A program made the position numbers and the translations under genes. 64,000 nt of DNA from Oenanthe sinensis. Lineage: Eukaryota; Streptophyta; Magnoliopsida; Apiales; Apiaceae. The notes beneath the pieces were generated by a model. It searched no databases, was not told the origin of the DNA, and worked only from the letters and a program-made list of their open reading frames with translations. Shown here piece after piece: positions 11,345 to 22,835 of this stretch; the stretch's first letter is position 1; each line of letters starts with the position of its first letter. Location of the stretch: the NCBI GenBank assembly GCA_028671895.1, contig CM053802.1, positions 34,448,201 through 34,512,200 of the forward strand. The letters are read 5' to 3'.

Positions 11345-12768
11345 GGCACTACTTGTATGGAGAAAAGTGTGAGATTTACATTGATCACAAAAGTTTGAAG
11401 TATATCTTTACTCAGAAAGAGCTGAACATGAGACAGAGAAGATGGTTGGAATTGATTAAAGACTACGACTGTACGATTAACTATCATCCAGGCAAAGCGA
11501 ATGTTGTAGCAGATGCTTTAAGTAGAAAGGAAAGATTGAACATAATGGTTTCATCTGAAGAATTGATCAAGGAGTTTGAGAAATTGGAAATAGAAGTATG
11601 TGGTTCTGATTCACTAGAAGAAATGGTGTATACAATGACTTTTCAGCCAGAGCTGTTAGAAAAGATCAAGAGATGTCAAGAATAGATGATGAGTCAAGAC
11701 AGAGCCAACTTGACTGGAGAAAAGTTGAGAAGTCAGAAAGACGATAAAGGAATTTTTAGGTATTCCTCACAAATTTGGATCCCTAATGTTCAAGAACTCA
11801 AGAATGAAATTTTGCATGATGCGCATAGCTCAAGGTACTCTATTCATCCGGGAAGCACAAAGATGTATAAGGACTTGAAAGGAAATTTTTGGTGGCCCGG
11901 CATGAAAAGAGATGTAGCAGATTGGATCAGTAAATGTTATACGTGCCAGAGAGTCAAAGCTGAACATCAGAGACCCAGTGGATTGTTGCAACCACTAGAG
12001 ATTCCGGAATGGGAATGGGAGAATCTTGCTATGGATTTTGTAGTAGGATTACCAAGGACAAAGGCTAATCATGATGCTATTTGGGTGATAATTGATAGAT
12101 TAACCAAGTCAGCACACTTTCTACCGATTAACGAAAGATTTTCCCTGGACAAGTTGGTTCATTTGTACCTGAAAGAGATTGTTATGCGTCATGGCGTTCC
12201 TGTATCGATTGTGTCCGACAGAGACCCGAGATTTAATTCTAGATTCTGGAAGAAGTTTCAAGAATGTTTGGGAATGAAGTTGAATATGAGTACTGCATAT
12301 CATCCTCAGACAGATGGCCAGAGTGAAAGGACAATTCAGACCACTGAAGACATGTTGAGAGTATGTGCCTTAGATTTTGAAAGAAGTTGGGACGAGCATT
12401 TACCGTTAGTGGAGTTTTCATATAATAACAGCTTTCATGCCAGTATTGGAATGCCTCCGTATGAAGCTCTGTATGGAAGAAAGTGTAGATCACCAGTGTG
12501 TTGGAATGAAGTTGGTGAACGAAAGATTTTGGGTCCAGAATTGGTTCAACAAACCAAAGAAAAGATCGAATTGATTCAGAAAAGGTTGTTAGCTGCTCAA
12601 GATAGGCAAAAGAAGTATGCTGATCAGTCACGGAAGGATATGAGTTTTGAAAATGGTGATCAAGTATTATTAAAGATTTCTCCGTGGAAAGGTGTTAACA
12701 GATTTGGCAAGAAAGGAAAGCGAGTTAGGAAAGTCGCGTATGAATTGGCTCTATCACCACAGATGTAG
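11345..12768 (+). pseudogene. Gypsy RNase H C-terminus and integrase
   Basis: Continuation of the gypsy pol after element A. It begins with the RNase H end (YIDHKSLKYIFTQKELNMRQRRW, then YHPGKANVVADALSRK). A TAG at 11683-11685 stands where the family has a Glu codon. Integrase follows: an HHCC zinc domain (HSSRYSIHPG ... CYTCQRVKAEH), then the DDE core with Asp in AMDFVVGLP, Asp in VSDRDPRF and Glu in GQSERTIQT. After WKGVNRFGKKGK the family normally has a GPY/F module; here about 14 codons are deleted in frame and the text jumps to RKVAYELALSPQM. A TAG at 12766-12768 stands in place of a Gln codon. The integrase is therefore incomplete. Confidence 0.92.
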
Positions 12769-13032
12769 CATATCCACAATGTTTTTCACATATCTATGCT
12801 TAGAAAGTGTAATCCTGATATGATTCATGTAATAGAATATGAACCCCTAGAGATTCAACCCGATTTGTCTTATGTAGAACAGCCGGTAGCGATTCAAGAT
12901 CATAAGGATAAGGTTTTAAGGAATAAGTCTGTTAGGCTTGTAAAGGTTTTGTGGAGAAATCCTCGAGTTGAGGAATCCACCTGGGAACTTAAGAGTGAAA
13001 TGCTCGAAAAGTATCCCCACTTGTTTACTTAG
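12769..13032 (+). pseudogene. Chromodomain tail of the gypsy integrase
   Basis: Same frame as the integrase, after its TAG. The first codons (HIHNVFHISMLRKC) are the usual integrase-chromodomain link. The end, VKVLWRNPRVEESTWELKSEMLEKYPHLF, is a plant chromovirus chromodomain of the kind lacking some aromatic-cage residues, typical of Tekay/Del. Chromodomains of this family are thought to steer integration to chromatin, in some cases by binding methylated H3. Stops at 3030-3032 of this decade (TAG at 13030-13032) end the polyprotein naturally. Confidence 0.88.
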
Positions 13033-13059
13033 GTTGATTCTGGGGACAGAATCCTTATA

Positions 13060-13076
13060 GGGGGGGGGGGGGGGAA
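13060..13076 (+). other. Polypurine tract of the gypsy element (15 consecutive G)
   Basis: Fifteen G followed by AA abut the TG of the 3' LTR. The position is right for the plus-strand primer. Such a long pure G run is unusual for a polypurine tract, and it may vary in length. Confidence 0.88.
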
Positions 13077-13847
13077 TGTAACGATTGAGGTATTTGTATA
13101 TATTTAATTGATATGAGTTATAATATTTTGGTGCTCCAATGTGATAAGATATGGTATGTGGTCATTTTATATGTCTAGTTGACTGTCTGTTTGACCACAA
13201 TGTGCTTAAGTGCTTTATTAAAGTGATTATTTGATTTTTTATAAAATTATAGGTGTGTCCAATAATTATGAAATTTTATATGTGGCTTCTATGTGATTTT
13301 AGAGACTTTCTAAAAATGGTTGTGTGATTAAATTCAGTTACAATATTTTTATATGATTTTCTCAGTCTTATTTTATCTTGAAAATATTTCTCTTCTAAAT
13401 TCCATATTTAATTAATGGAATGTCCAAAAATCATGAAATCTTTTCCAAAATATTCTTTATATATTCTGAGACTTTTGAAAAATAAATTTTTTTTTTATTT
13501 GAACCCCAAATAGTTTTAAGGATTTTTCTACTCTTATTTCCATTTAAAGTTCCTAAACTTCCCCGATTTTTATTTAAATAATTATTCATCAGAAAAATAT
13601 TTTAAAAATATGGGTGAGCTTCTAAATTCATGATCTCTATTTTAAAAATATAAAACTTTATTTTTATTTCAAACTTATTAAGGCCAATTCCGAATATATA
13701 TATGTATGTACACATATGTAATTAAAAAAAATGAGATGTTATATGTTTTTTGATTCGAGTTTGATGATTGATTAGTATCATGGTTAATTATTTGAATAAT
13801 ATATGTCTAATTGGGATTTAATTGATTGGTTAGTTGAGATATTCGAA

Positions 13848-13862
13848 TATATATATATATAA

Positions 13863-13933
<71 letters not shown>
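13848..13933. repeat. (TA)n microsatellite
   Basis: About 85 bp of almost pure TA within the gypsy LTR, with two single-base interruptions near 13861 and 13871. Confidence 0.95.
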
Positions 13934-13936
<3 letters not shown>

Positions 13937-16144
13937 CGAAATTAGTTAATGCTTAAATTGTAATATGAGTTTTACCCGCATTTGATATTGATTACTAAGT
14001 AACTATTACTAATTGAATAGTATATGGATTTTTAGAAACTATTCAATTAAGTTTTGGAAATTCGAATTATATATGCATATTTTAGCTCAATTATAAGATG
14101 GTACTTGTGCATTAGTTTAAGTTGATATGATTGCCATGTTGTAGATATAAAACCGAATGGTATATAACTTTTTGGAACTTGTTGGTTTGATTATTGGGAA
14201 TATTGAACTTTACCTACACTATGATGTTCGAATATGACTTGATATGTGAATTATGATTCAAATTAATGCTAGTTGTCCTAATGATTTTACTATGCTATTG
14301 AGACATAAGAGAGTAGTATATGGTTAATGGTAAAATTTGAGGTGAAAGTATGTATGCTTATTTGATCTTGATGATTGGTTGTGTCGGTTGTATTCTGACG
14401 GGTAGCTCCACTTACAGAGGAGATGCTGCTAAAATTTTCTAAAACTAAAATGATCTTATAAAACACTATTGGCACACCACTTCTGTATAGGAAATGCTAT
14501 CAGTCAGGAATATTGTGGATAATATGATTATTTATGTGCTACGTGCCTGCCAGTGTATAATTGATTGATTAGTAGAGTATGTCTACAGTATGTTATTATA
14601 TATATGTTAAGGGGTTATATTAACGAAAGGGTAGAATAACTAGACGTTAAAGAGAACGTCGAGAGTGTATAAGATTCTGATATGGTACTATTTATTATTA
14701 GCTACAAAGGACGTTGAGGTGAAAGACAAAGGGAAGGCAAAAGTTGAAAGTTAGAGTTGGTGTAGTGAGATCTACATGTTCAGCAGCCGTAGCAATCATT
14801 TTGAGGCAAGTAACTACTGCCTAATCTCTTTAAACTTAAGAAGTATTTTATGAACTGTTTTATGACCCTGCGATTATTTTACGTTATCTCAACTGTTTTA
14901 AGTTATAGCCTGCCTTACTTTAACTACTTACTTAAATTGCAACCTTATACCAGTTTTGATTGTACCTTAAACTTTTCAATCCCTGAATTGCTACTGACAG
15001 CTTATAACTATTTTTAAAATCTTAAACCATTAACCTTAAGTTGTGACTTATGTTTTCACCATTTCCTTAACTGTGTTTATTTGAACTTTAACCATGAGAA
15101 GTATCATATTGCTATTGCCTAACTACTATTTTAATCAGATGCTTTATAACTGTTTTCAAAACCTTTTGTTATACCTGTGAAATTGACCCTACAACCTGAC
15201 TTTACTACTATAACATGATTTTGATCCCTAGTTTATGATTTCTACTTACTTTACTACAATAGAGACTTGTGTTGAAACTTATCTTGGAATAAAATTTACC
15301 TTTGACTCGTGACTTTTAAAATGGATTTAAATATGAAATCCGACTTTCAAGAAGTCTTTTTCATCAAATGATTTGGTAACTTTTAAAAAGAAATGGTGTT
15401 GATCTTATAGGAATTCCGATCAAAATGGTTTCTGCGGATTCCTATAGGTTGGAGGCGTAAGAGGCCAAGTGACGCCGGTCCAGCACTTTTTATGTGAAGA
15501 CTATAATGAGATAGTCAATGGCTATAATGAGATAGCCCAAGGCCAATGGCAATAAGTGCCTTTATGAGTACTCCTTATGTCCAGAGGGACTTCGGTCCGT
15601 TATGGGGACTTTACGTGGCTGATCACCCGTATTGTCCGGCGTTGTGAGAAAACTCCAATCAAAATGATTTGATTTTAATAAGAAAAGGTCCTAATGAAAG
15701 GACAGTTTTATGAAACGATTTGGAAAATAATATCCTAATGAAAGGACAGTTTTACAAGAAGGATTTTTGAAATGATTAGTAATGAATTTTGGAAATGCCT
15801 TACAATACCCTGCTTTATTTAGCCTAGAACTGTCAGATATATCTTGATTTTGACTTCGTTTCATTTATTGTACATTGCTTCCTGTTATCCATCTAACCCC
15901 TGCGAAGTATTCTTAAACATTGAAATGATTATTTCTAGAAGTTTCTTAAAACCTTTTACCCCAGATAATTAAAAACATTAACCATGTAATGAACTTTTCA
16001 AATACTTGTGCTTCTAGCAGTAAAAACATGAAAGAAAGTTTTTCGTATAATGAATACTAAGACTGGAAATTGTGGAGTATAATTATGGGACAATGATGTC
16101 CAGGAATGATTTTCAAGCATGATTTTGAGAAAAGATTTCTAAAT

Positions 16145-16153
16145 CTTATATAA
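16145..16153 (+). promoter_or_regulatory. Probable TATA box of the gypsy LTR
   Basis: CTTATATAATATTG lies about 100 bp before the ATG at 16244 and 448 bp before the LTR end. A start of transcription near 16175-16185 would leave about 60 bases before that ATG. No other TATA-like site sits as well in this part of the LTR. Confidence 0.6.
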
Positions 16154-16243
16154 TATTGTAAAACTGTTTTAACCTGTATGGTTACTTGCTGAGCTTTTGT
16201 GGCTCATTCTTTTATTTTCTAAACTCTACAACTTTTGAGAATC

Positions 16244-16339
16244 ATGGTACGTATTAAGCAGACTGCCAGGAAGAACATGTCTTACATGAATTATGCTAGG
16301 CTGGCTGAGATTGAACAGGTAGGATCGAGACAGAGTTGA
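16244..16339 (+). CDS. Short ORF in the LTR with a histone H3 tail-like N-terminus, probable first exon
   Basis: ATG at 16244 starts MVRIKQTARK, followed by NMSYMNYARLAEIEQ. If Met is removed (Val is a permissive second residue), V-R-I-K-Q-T-A-R-K aligns with H3 residues 1-9 (A-R-T-K-Q-T-A-R-K): 7 of 9 identical, with both lysines in register with K4 and K9. Beyond residue 9 there is no H3 similarity. Codon 25 (CAG, 16316-16318) is followed by GTAGGA, a good plant splice donor; unspliced, the frame stops at 16337-16339. In the 5' LTR the same ORF would lie about 270 bp left of the window. Joined in phase 0 to 284-706 it would encode 165 residues. The sequence and phase are seen; the splicing and any H3 mimicry are inferred. 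Confidence 0.6.
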   Translation: MVRIKQTARKNMSYMNYARLAEIEQVGSRQS

Positions 16340-16600
16340 AAGGAAAAGACTTTGCTAAGTCTTGTATTTTGTTAATAGATTTTGAGATGCTGTAGAAGTT
16401 GTAATAATATTATTTTGTTATTATAAATGTAAATGTAAATGAATGTAGATGTGTGCTTGTTTTATACCATTACCTTGAAAGGTCCAGGGTAGTAGTCGGG
16501 GTCATACATATGCGTATTTTCTGTTATTGTTATTTAGGGTGCATGCATATAGAGTGTCAGTGACTCCCCGATCTAGACCCCGGGTCGGGAGGGCGTCACA

Positions 16601-18360
16601 AAAACCTTTTATATCTTCTGAACTCTTTTGAAATATTACTTCTTTATTTTACACCGACATTTGTGAAAGTGTTTGACCTAAAACCAATCATGTATGATGA
16701 GTTAGGAAAAACTTTTTGCTACTCTTATTTAATTTCATTTGATAATAATAAAGTATTTATTTGTTATGTTACGGGCTTAATCTATTTGAAGTGTATTAAA
16801 TAAGATGTTCCATAGTTTAGAGCAAACCTTCTAGAATTATAATGAGATTGCAATAATGAGATCTAGAAGATAATAGCTTTAGACTTAAACAGTTCCTGAT
16901 CATAGGATAACTAATTGGAAATTGGTAAATCCGTAAAGATCAGTACATACTATGCTAGCTCTCTTAGGAGGATGTCTGTTCTCATAGACATTTGTGTGGT
17001 GACACTATATCTAGTATGTAGGTGCTTATTAAGGACTAAGTTCACTGAACATGACTCGATAAGTAAAACAACTAATGGAGTTTACTCATGTGTCGATAGT
17101 TGTTTATTAAGTAAATAGTTGTACAAGTATCCTTAGACTTGAGATCGTTAGAGTAATCTCGTACACAATGATTTATGCTTTGGTTTAGTCCTTAGTCTCT
17201 AGGACATTGATTAGGTCCATTCTGAGCATAGTGATTTGTGTATGGAGATAGTTAACGGATCAATAAAAGATCTGCCCCTTCCAGTAAAGGAAGTGAATAT
17301 CCTATGTTATTCTTAGATATGCAAGTTCAGGAATCTCTGGCCAGAGTGAATGGAATTAGAAAGAGTTTCTAATTTGCATTAAAAGGAACTTTGCATTATG
17401 AATAAGAAATCATATGATTAAATTAGATAGGCTTGACACGAGTTCCATGCCTTGTATTTAATCGGGATATTGAAGGGTAGAAGGAATTAATTGTACGGTA
17501 ACTAATTACTGACAGGTTCTAAGTATTCTAAGCAATGATTTCGTATTATCTGGATAGTCGCGATATGTTGAGAAGCATCACTTATGATGTAGAATAAATA
17601 TAATTAATCAGATTAATTATATTTAATGAATTAATAGAATTCATATAAATAATAAATAAAATGTTTATTATTATTTATTTCTACTACCGCCTTAATATTG
17701 AACCTAAAGAGTCACACCATAAAAGAGATTAAATTATAGATGAAGGAACAATTAATAATAGCTAGTCATTATTTATTTATGAAATAAATAATTACTTAGC
17801 AAATTTTATAAATTAATTAAATGATATTTAATTGATTATAAATTATTTAAGATAAGATCTTAATATTATTAATTAAATATTTAATTAAAGTAATTAAATA
17901 TGAAGAGATAATAATTTTCTAAAAGAGTTTAGAAAAAAGAATTAATGATTAAAATAATTTTAATCATTAACTAATTAATTAATTAAAAAGGGAATTAATA
18001 ATAAGATATTTATAGAAAATATCTCAGCTGAGATATTTGCCTATAAATATAGGATTATAAACCCTAATAAAAAAACCCTAATATTTGTGAGAAATATTTT
18101 AAAAGGGAGGCAACCCTAATTTCCTCTATAGCCTCCTCCCTTCATCTTTTAGTTTGATTCTTGGTGGATATCTTTAGAGCCCTCCACACTTGAGGGGTGA
18201 TTGCAAGGATTGAAGGACAAGATCTTCTCTAGCTGTTGCCGGAAAGCAATCGACGTATTCTTCAATTTATAAAATAGTTTTGTATCTATATGTATGTATA
18301 CATAGGAATATATGCAAATAAATGTTATTCAATACTTCCGCTGGTGCATAAATTCCTTCA
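16601..18360 (+). repeat. Element H: copia-type LTR, left end missing
   Basis: 1.76 kb without a significant ORF. It has the look of a copia LTR. Near 17701 it has CCTAAAGAGTCACACCATAAAAGAG, laid out like the CCTATAGGGTCACACACATAGAG block of the C family. AT-rich stretches follow, then CTATAAATATAGG (possible TATA at 18045-18053), AACCCTAA repeats, and an end ...CTTCCGCTGGTGCATAAATTCCTTCA (seen 18335-18360). The gypsy 3' LTR abuts it on the left, so the start and target duplication cannot be checked. It is distinct from families A-C by sequence. Confidence 0.55.
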
Positions 18361-18426
18361 GTTTGAACATATAAATGAACTTCGTTCAGTGTTGAGTAGC
18401 AGTCTTGTAAGACTTCTTATGATATT
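18361..18426 (-). repeat. Fragment of the SIRE-type LTR of element G
   Basis: On the - strand CACTGAACGAAGTTCATTTA resembles CACTGGAAGAAGTTCATTAA at 59435-59454 of a SIRE-type LTR. The piece ends in ATATT, the target duplication of B1, and continues at 28794 on the other side of B1. Confidence 0.45.
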
Positions 18427-19931
18427 TGTAGGATTTCGGGCATGAAAACGCAACGGATATAACGTAAAATAATAAAAAAACGAAACCATATCGAAGGATC
18501 CATGTATAACTTTGGATGATTATGGTAAAGAAGTCTGTAACTTAACAAAGCTTTTCGTATGTTGTTTAAAGGAGGTCCAGAAAAATGAATCGCAACAGCC
18601 CTTTGTCGCAAAGATCTGCTTTCCAAAGAAGTCCACACGAATGCCCGATCGTCCTACGATCACCGGAGTCAGTACTAGCCGAATTGTTTGCCTCTCTCCC
18701 TCTCTCTCTCTCTTTTTCTCTAGCATCTGTTGATGTTGAGCAGCTAGGGTTTTTCTCTAAAACGAAATCTGATGATTAACCCTAATACTATACAACATTA
18801 TGTATATATAGGGGATAGAGAGATTTTGAGCCTAACCCTAATCCATGTGGTTTCCAAAACCCATTCTGATTTTGGGTTATTATTATTATTAAATCCAAAT
18901 TCTAATATAATTAATCAAGTCCCACTTAATTAATTTAATAAATAAATTCGAATAAACAATAATATATTTAAATTCGTATTTTAAATAAACCTCCGTTTTG
19001 ACGATCTTTGTGTGTGACCCTTTAGGTTATTATTATGTTGGCAATAATTTTATTATCTAATAATAAAATTATAAACAATGAGTGGCATCTAGTAATACAT
19101 CATTGTTACCCAAGTAACAATAATAATTGGTGACTCAATTAAAACTTTCATAAATAATGTTCCATGTAATCTAATTCCTTTAACATTATATTATAGATCA
19201 AACTCAAGGAATGTACAGTGTCATCCTCTTCAACGTTTAATCTTGGTTTCCTTGATCAATGAGTAGACTATTTGAACAAATTAATATTTGAGCATGACCA
19301 TGCATTTCGTAGTCTCACTTAATCAAGAGACCAATAATATCACTCCTAGAATTGAAGGGTTAAATTCTATATTTATCATTCATATTCCTCATACGATTCA
19401 TAGCATAACCAATGTCCACCTTTATCATTACTCGATTAAAGGTAACTTTGATTGTAATCAAAGTATATTAATTCACGTATAGAAATATAATAATTTCAAG
19501 TCAGAGGATCATTACATCATTATCACTGTGAGATTTCTTATGACACTTATTAACATGTAGAATCTCACGACGGGTCTTTCCAGTGTCATATATTGATACA
19601 TACACTTATGTTCTTGACTTTAGTATCACCATACCTATGACCAACGAGATATGGTCATTTGTCGATAAACATACTAGTCTTATTACATTATTATTGTCCT
19701 TAAATAATAATACTTGACTAGGGAATTTTAGGAATAAAATACTATTCATATAATCTCATTTTTAAGTCGCATACTTAAAGATAAATATTACGTATACATT
19801 TATTATTCTTTCAATTTATGACGCAGTAAATAAAGACATAATAAATATTAATTAAATAGTCACATAACATAATTCTTAATTGTTTTCAATAAAACATTAA
19901 AATTATTGTCGCTAGGACACCAATACTAATA
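18427..19931 (-). repeat. 3' LTR of B1
   Basis: Related to 27216-28793 and to the solo LTR at 42826-44419. It lacks a tandemly repeated block of about 75 bp (AATATAATTAATCAAGTCCC unit) that the other two carry twice. The terminal CA is decayed to TA (19930-19931). TATATATA lies on the - strand at 18810-18803. The small + strand ORFs near 18417-18779 are antisense and not genes. Confidence 0.9.
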
Positions 19932-20854
19932 ATCTCCCACTTGTAATAGAGCCAATCTCTCATGTATCTAATACCCATGGAACTAGTATGATTTTCGTGC
20001 TTCTGCTGCGACAAAGCCTTGGTCAGTGAATCTGCAATGTTATCATTTGTATGCACTTTACATATATGTATATCCCCTCGATTATTAATCTCTCGGAGAA
20101 GATGATATCGTCTGAGTATATGCTTTGTTTGGGAATGAGACCTTGGTGCCTTAGCCTGCGAAATGGCTCCATTATTATCGCAGTATAAATCTAATGGATT
20201 TGCGACTAAAGGAACCACACCAAGACCTGCAATAAATTTCCAAATCCAAACATCCTCATTGGCTGCTTCACAGGCAGCAATATACTCATCCTCCATTGTA
20301 TAATTGGCAACCGTCTCTTGCTTTGAACTTTTCCAGCCTACAACACCTCCATTTAGGCAAAACACAAACCTAGACTTAGAAATTGAATCATCCTTGTTTA
20401 TCTGGAAACTAGCATCGGTGTAACCTTTTACAACCAGTTTATCTTCTCCTCCATATACCAAAAATTGATCTTTTGTCCTCTTCAAGTACTTAAGAATATT
20501 CTTGACTGTTGTCCAGTGACCTTCACCTGGATTAGACTGGTATCTACTCATCATGCTCAAAGCATCTGAGACATCAGAACGAGTATATATGATTGCATAC
20601 ATTATGGAACCAATTGATGAAGCATATGGAACTTTACTCATACGGTCCTTATCATCCAATGATTTAGGACTGTTATATTTTGAGATCGATATCTCATGAG
20701 ACATAGGGACAAATTCTCTTTTAGCATTTTGCATCCCAAATCGATGTAAAACTTTATCAATGTATGTACTATGACTTAGGCTGATAATTCTTCTTGATTT
20801 ATCTCTATAGATCTTGATACCTAAAATATTGGTCATTTCGCCTAAGTCTTTCAT
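19886..20854 (-). pseudogene. B1 RT C-terminus and RNase H
   Basis: Open for 322 codons from MKDLGEMTNILGIKIYRD (RT thumb) through KSLDDKDRMSKVPYASSIGSIMYA to RNase H (KGYTDASFQ; MEDEYIAACEAANEDVWIWKFIAGLG; LYCDNNGAISQAKAPRSHSQTKHI). The usual stop after GDWL (TAG in C1) is TAT here, so the frame runs through the polypurine tract into the LTR. In MEDEYIAACEA an Asp replaces the Ala of the usual MEAEYIA motif. Confidence 0.88.
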
Positions 20855-21550
20855 TGAGAAATTCTAACTCAACCAAGTCTTAACAGCCTGTAAAGAAGGA
20901 ATGTCATTCACTATTATTAATATATCAACATATAATACTAGGAATGCCACATTGCTCCCATTTACCTTCTTGTAAACACATGGTTCATCTTCATTTTGAA
21001 TAAACCCAAACTCTTTGACAGTTTCATCAAAATGAATGTTCTATCTCCTTGAGGCTTGTTTCAATCCATAAATGGATCGATGCAGCTTACATACCTTTCC
21101 AGCATTCTTTGGATCAACAAAACCTTCAGGCTGTGTCATATACACATCTATATCTTCTTCAAGGCTCCCATTTAAGAAAGCAGTTTTGACATCCAGTTGC
21201 CAGATTTCATAGTCATGGTAAGCAGCTATAGCAAGTAAAATCCTGATGGACTTAACCATAGCCACTAGTGAAAAAGTTTCATCATAGTCAATACCATGAA
21301 TTTTCTTGAAACCTTTTACCACTAATCTTGCTTTATAGGTCTGTACATTACCATTCATGCCGGTCTTCCTTTTGAAAACCCACTTGCACCCTATAGGTTT
21401 TACCCCTTCAGGTGGACTAACCAAAGTCCATACTTGATTAGTATATATGGATTCCATCTCAGATTTCATGGCATCCTGCCATCTCTTAGATTCTGGAGTG
21501 TTCATAGCGTCTTGGTACGTGAGAGGCTCATCTTCATCCACAAGCATCAC
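20855..21550 (-). pseudogene. B1 RT N-terminal half and palm
   Basis: 21550-21041 is open: DEDEPLTYQDAMNTPESKRW, WTLVSPPEGVKPIGCKWVFKRKTG, WQLDVKTAFLNGSLEEDIDVY, YGLKQASRR, then a stop replaces Trp. In the stretch to 20855 the palm motif reads LYVDILIIVND: one of the two catalytic Asp codons of YVDD is missing through a 3-base loss (near 20922-20930), which would kill the polymerase. Confidence 0.88.
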
Positions 21551-21574
21551 ATCACCATCTGGAGTTAAGAGAAA

Positions 21575-22835
21575 TCCATAATATCTCTCGGGATCATGGC
21601 GAATCCTACCAGACCTACGAACAACCTATGTTTCATGAGCAATATTTTTTTCTTGTACATTCTGCTCAGGTTCCTCCATTGGTTTAATGTTATCATGTGG
21701 GTCTCGAATTTAATTGAGATATATTATCCTCCCACTGTCCTTCTTAGACAACATTTCTCTTTCAAGGAACACTCTAGTTTGAGCAACAAACACTTTGTTC
21801 TCTGAAGGATTATAGAAAAAATAACCCTTTGTTTCAATTGGGTACCCCAAAGAATTACATTTTTCTGATTTAGGTCCTAGCTTGTCAGAAGTTAGACGTT
21901 TCACAAAAGCCTCACATCCCCAAATTTTCATAAATGACATGCTATGATGTTTCTCAGTCCATATTTCATATGGAGTCTTCTGAACTGTTTTAGTAGGAAC
22001 TAGGTTATGTATATAAGCAGCCGTCTCCAAGGCGTAGCCCCAGAAACTAATTGGAAGATCTGCATAACTCATCATCGATCGTACCATGTCCAACAAAGTA
22101 CGATTCCTCCTTTCAGAAACTTCATTCCATTGTGGTGTTTCGGGAGGAGCGAGGTGTGATATAATACCACATTTTTTTAATAAACTCTTAAAATCATGGC
22201 TCAAGTATGCACCTCTACGATCATATAGTAGAGTCTTAGTACTTCTACCAGTTTGCTTTTTTACTTCAGCTTTGTATTCTTTAAACTTTTCAAAAGAATC
22301 GGATTTGTTCTTCATAAGATACACATATCCATATCTACTGAAATCATCAGTAAACGTGATAAAGTAGTAAAAGCCACCTCTTGCCATAATACGCATAGGA
22401 CCACATACATCACTATGTATAAGTTTTAATCGTTCAGTGGCCCTTTCACCTTGTCCAGTAAAAGGAGCTTTAGTCATTTTTCCAATGAGACAAGGTTCGA
22501 ATGCTTCGTATGATTCAAAGTCAAACTTATCCAAGTATCCATCCTCTAGTAACTTAAAAATGCGCTTCTCATTTATATGGCCTAAACGACAGTGCCAAAG
22601 ATATGTTTGATTTGAGTCATTAGATTTAAGATGTTTGTTATTCACATTATAGATAGGAGTGTCCAAATCAAGAACATATAAACCATTAAATAAACGTACA
22701 ACCCCATAGGTAACATTATCAAAGAAAAGGAACAACTATTGTTCTGAATTGAAAATGCAAAACCTTTCTTGTCCAAACAAAAAACTGAAATAATGTTTCT
22801 GCAAATTGCAGGCACGTAAAAACAATTCTTAAGTT
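21575..22835 (-). pseudogene. B1 integrase
   Basis: The longest open part is 22735-21710 (341 codons). It has the GAG-pre-integrase zinc block (YLWHCRLGHINEKRI ... FEPCLIGKMTKAPFTGQGE), in which Phe replaces the first Cys of CxxC, and the DDE core with Asp in LIHSDVCGPM, Asp in LLYDRRGAYLS and Glu in PQWNEVSERRNRTLL. In DRRG Arg replaces Gly-type family residues. The part 22735-22835 contains stops. Product: a degenerate copia integrase. Confidence 0.88.

Larger units (their letters stand above)
1..16600 (+). mobile_element. Ty3/gypsy chromovirus, Tekay/Del type, interrupted by element A
   Basis: A gypsy element whose 5' LTR is cut by the window edge. Positions 1-82 match the end of the LTR at 13077-16600, and a Met-tRNA primer-binding site follows directly. 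Domain order is gag, CCHC knuckles, protease, RT, RNase H, integrase, chromodomain, which is gypsy order with the chromovirus C-terminus. The long LTR (3524 bp) and the type of chromodomain suit the Tekay/Del lineage. Element A sits inside RNase H; removing 4023-11344 (A plus one ATGGA copy) restores a continuous frame. The element is non-functional: one frameshift, several stop codons and a small integrase deletion. The 3' LTR is followed by AAAAC, but the matching 5' flank lies outside the window. Confidence 0.93.
13077..16600 (+). repeat. 3' LTR of the gypsy element, 3524 bp
   Basis: Starts TGTAACGATTGAGG directly after the polypurine tract and ends GGGCGTCACA as at position 82. It holds a (TA)n run (13848-13933), short duplications such as CCTAATGAAAGGACAGTTTTA (15691 and 15732) and CTATAATGAGATAG (15500 and 15522), a TATA box near 16145 and a short ORF at 16244. 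Most of it shows no coding sequence. Confidence 0.94.

Noticed and set aside
16244..16318. Capture of a host histone H3 gene
   Set aside because: Similarity stops after residue 9 and the codons differ from typical plant H3 at several places, so an exon capture is not shown; short capture or convergence cannot be separated from this window.
18417..18779. Several overlapping 64-73-codon ORFs on both strands
   Set aside because: All lie in the B1 LTR around a CT-rich microsatellite; no conservation of frame with B2 or the other B1 LTR.
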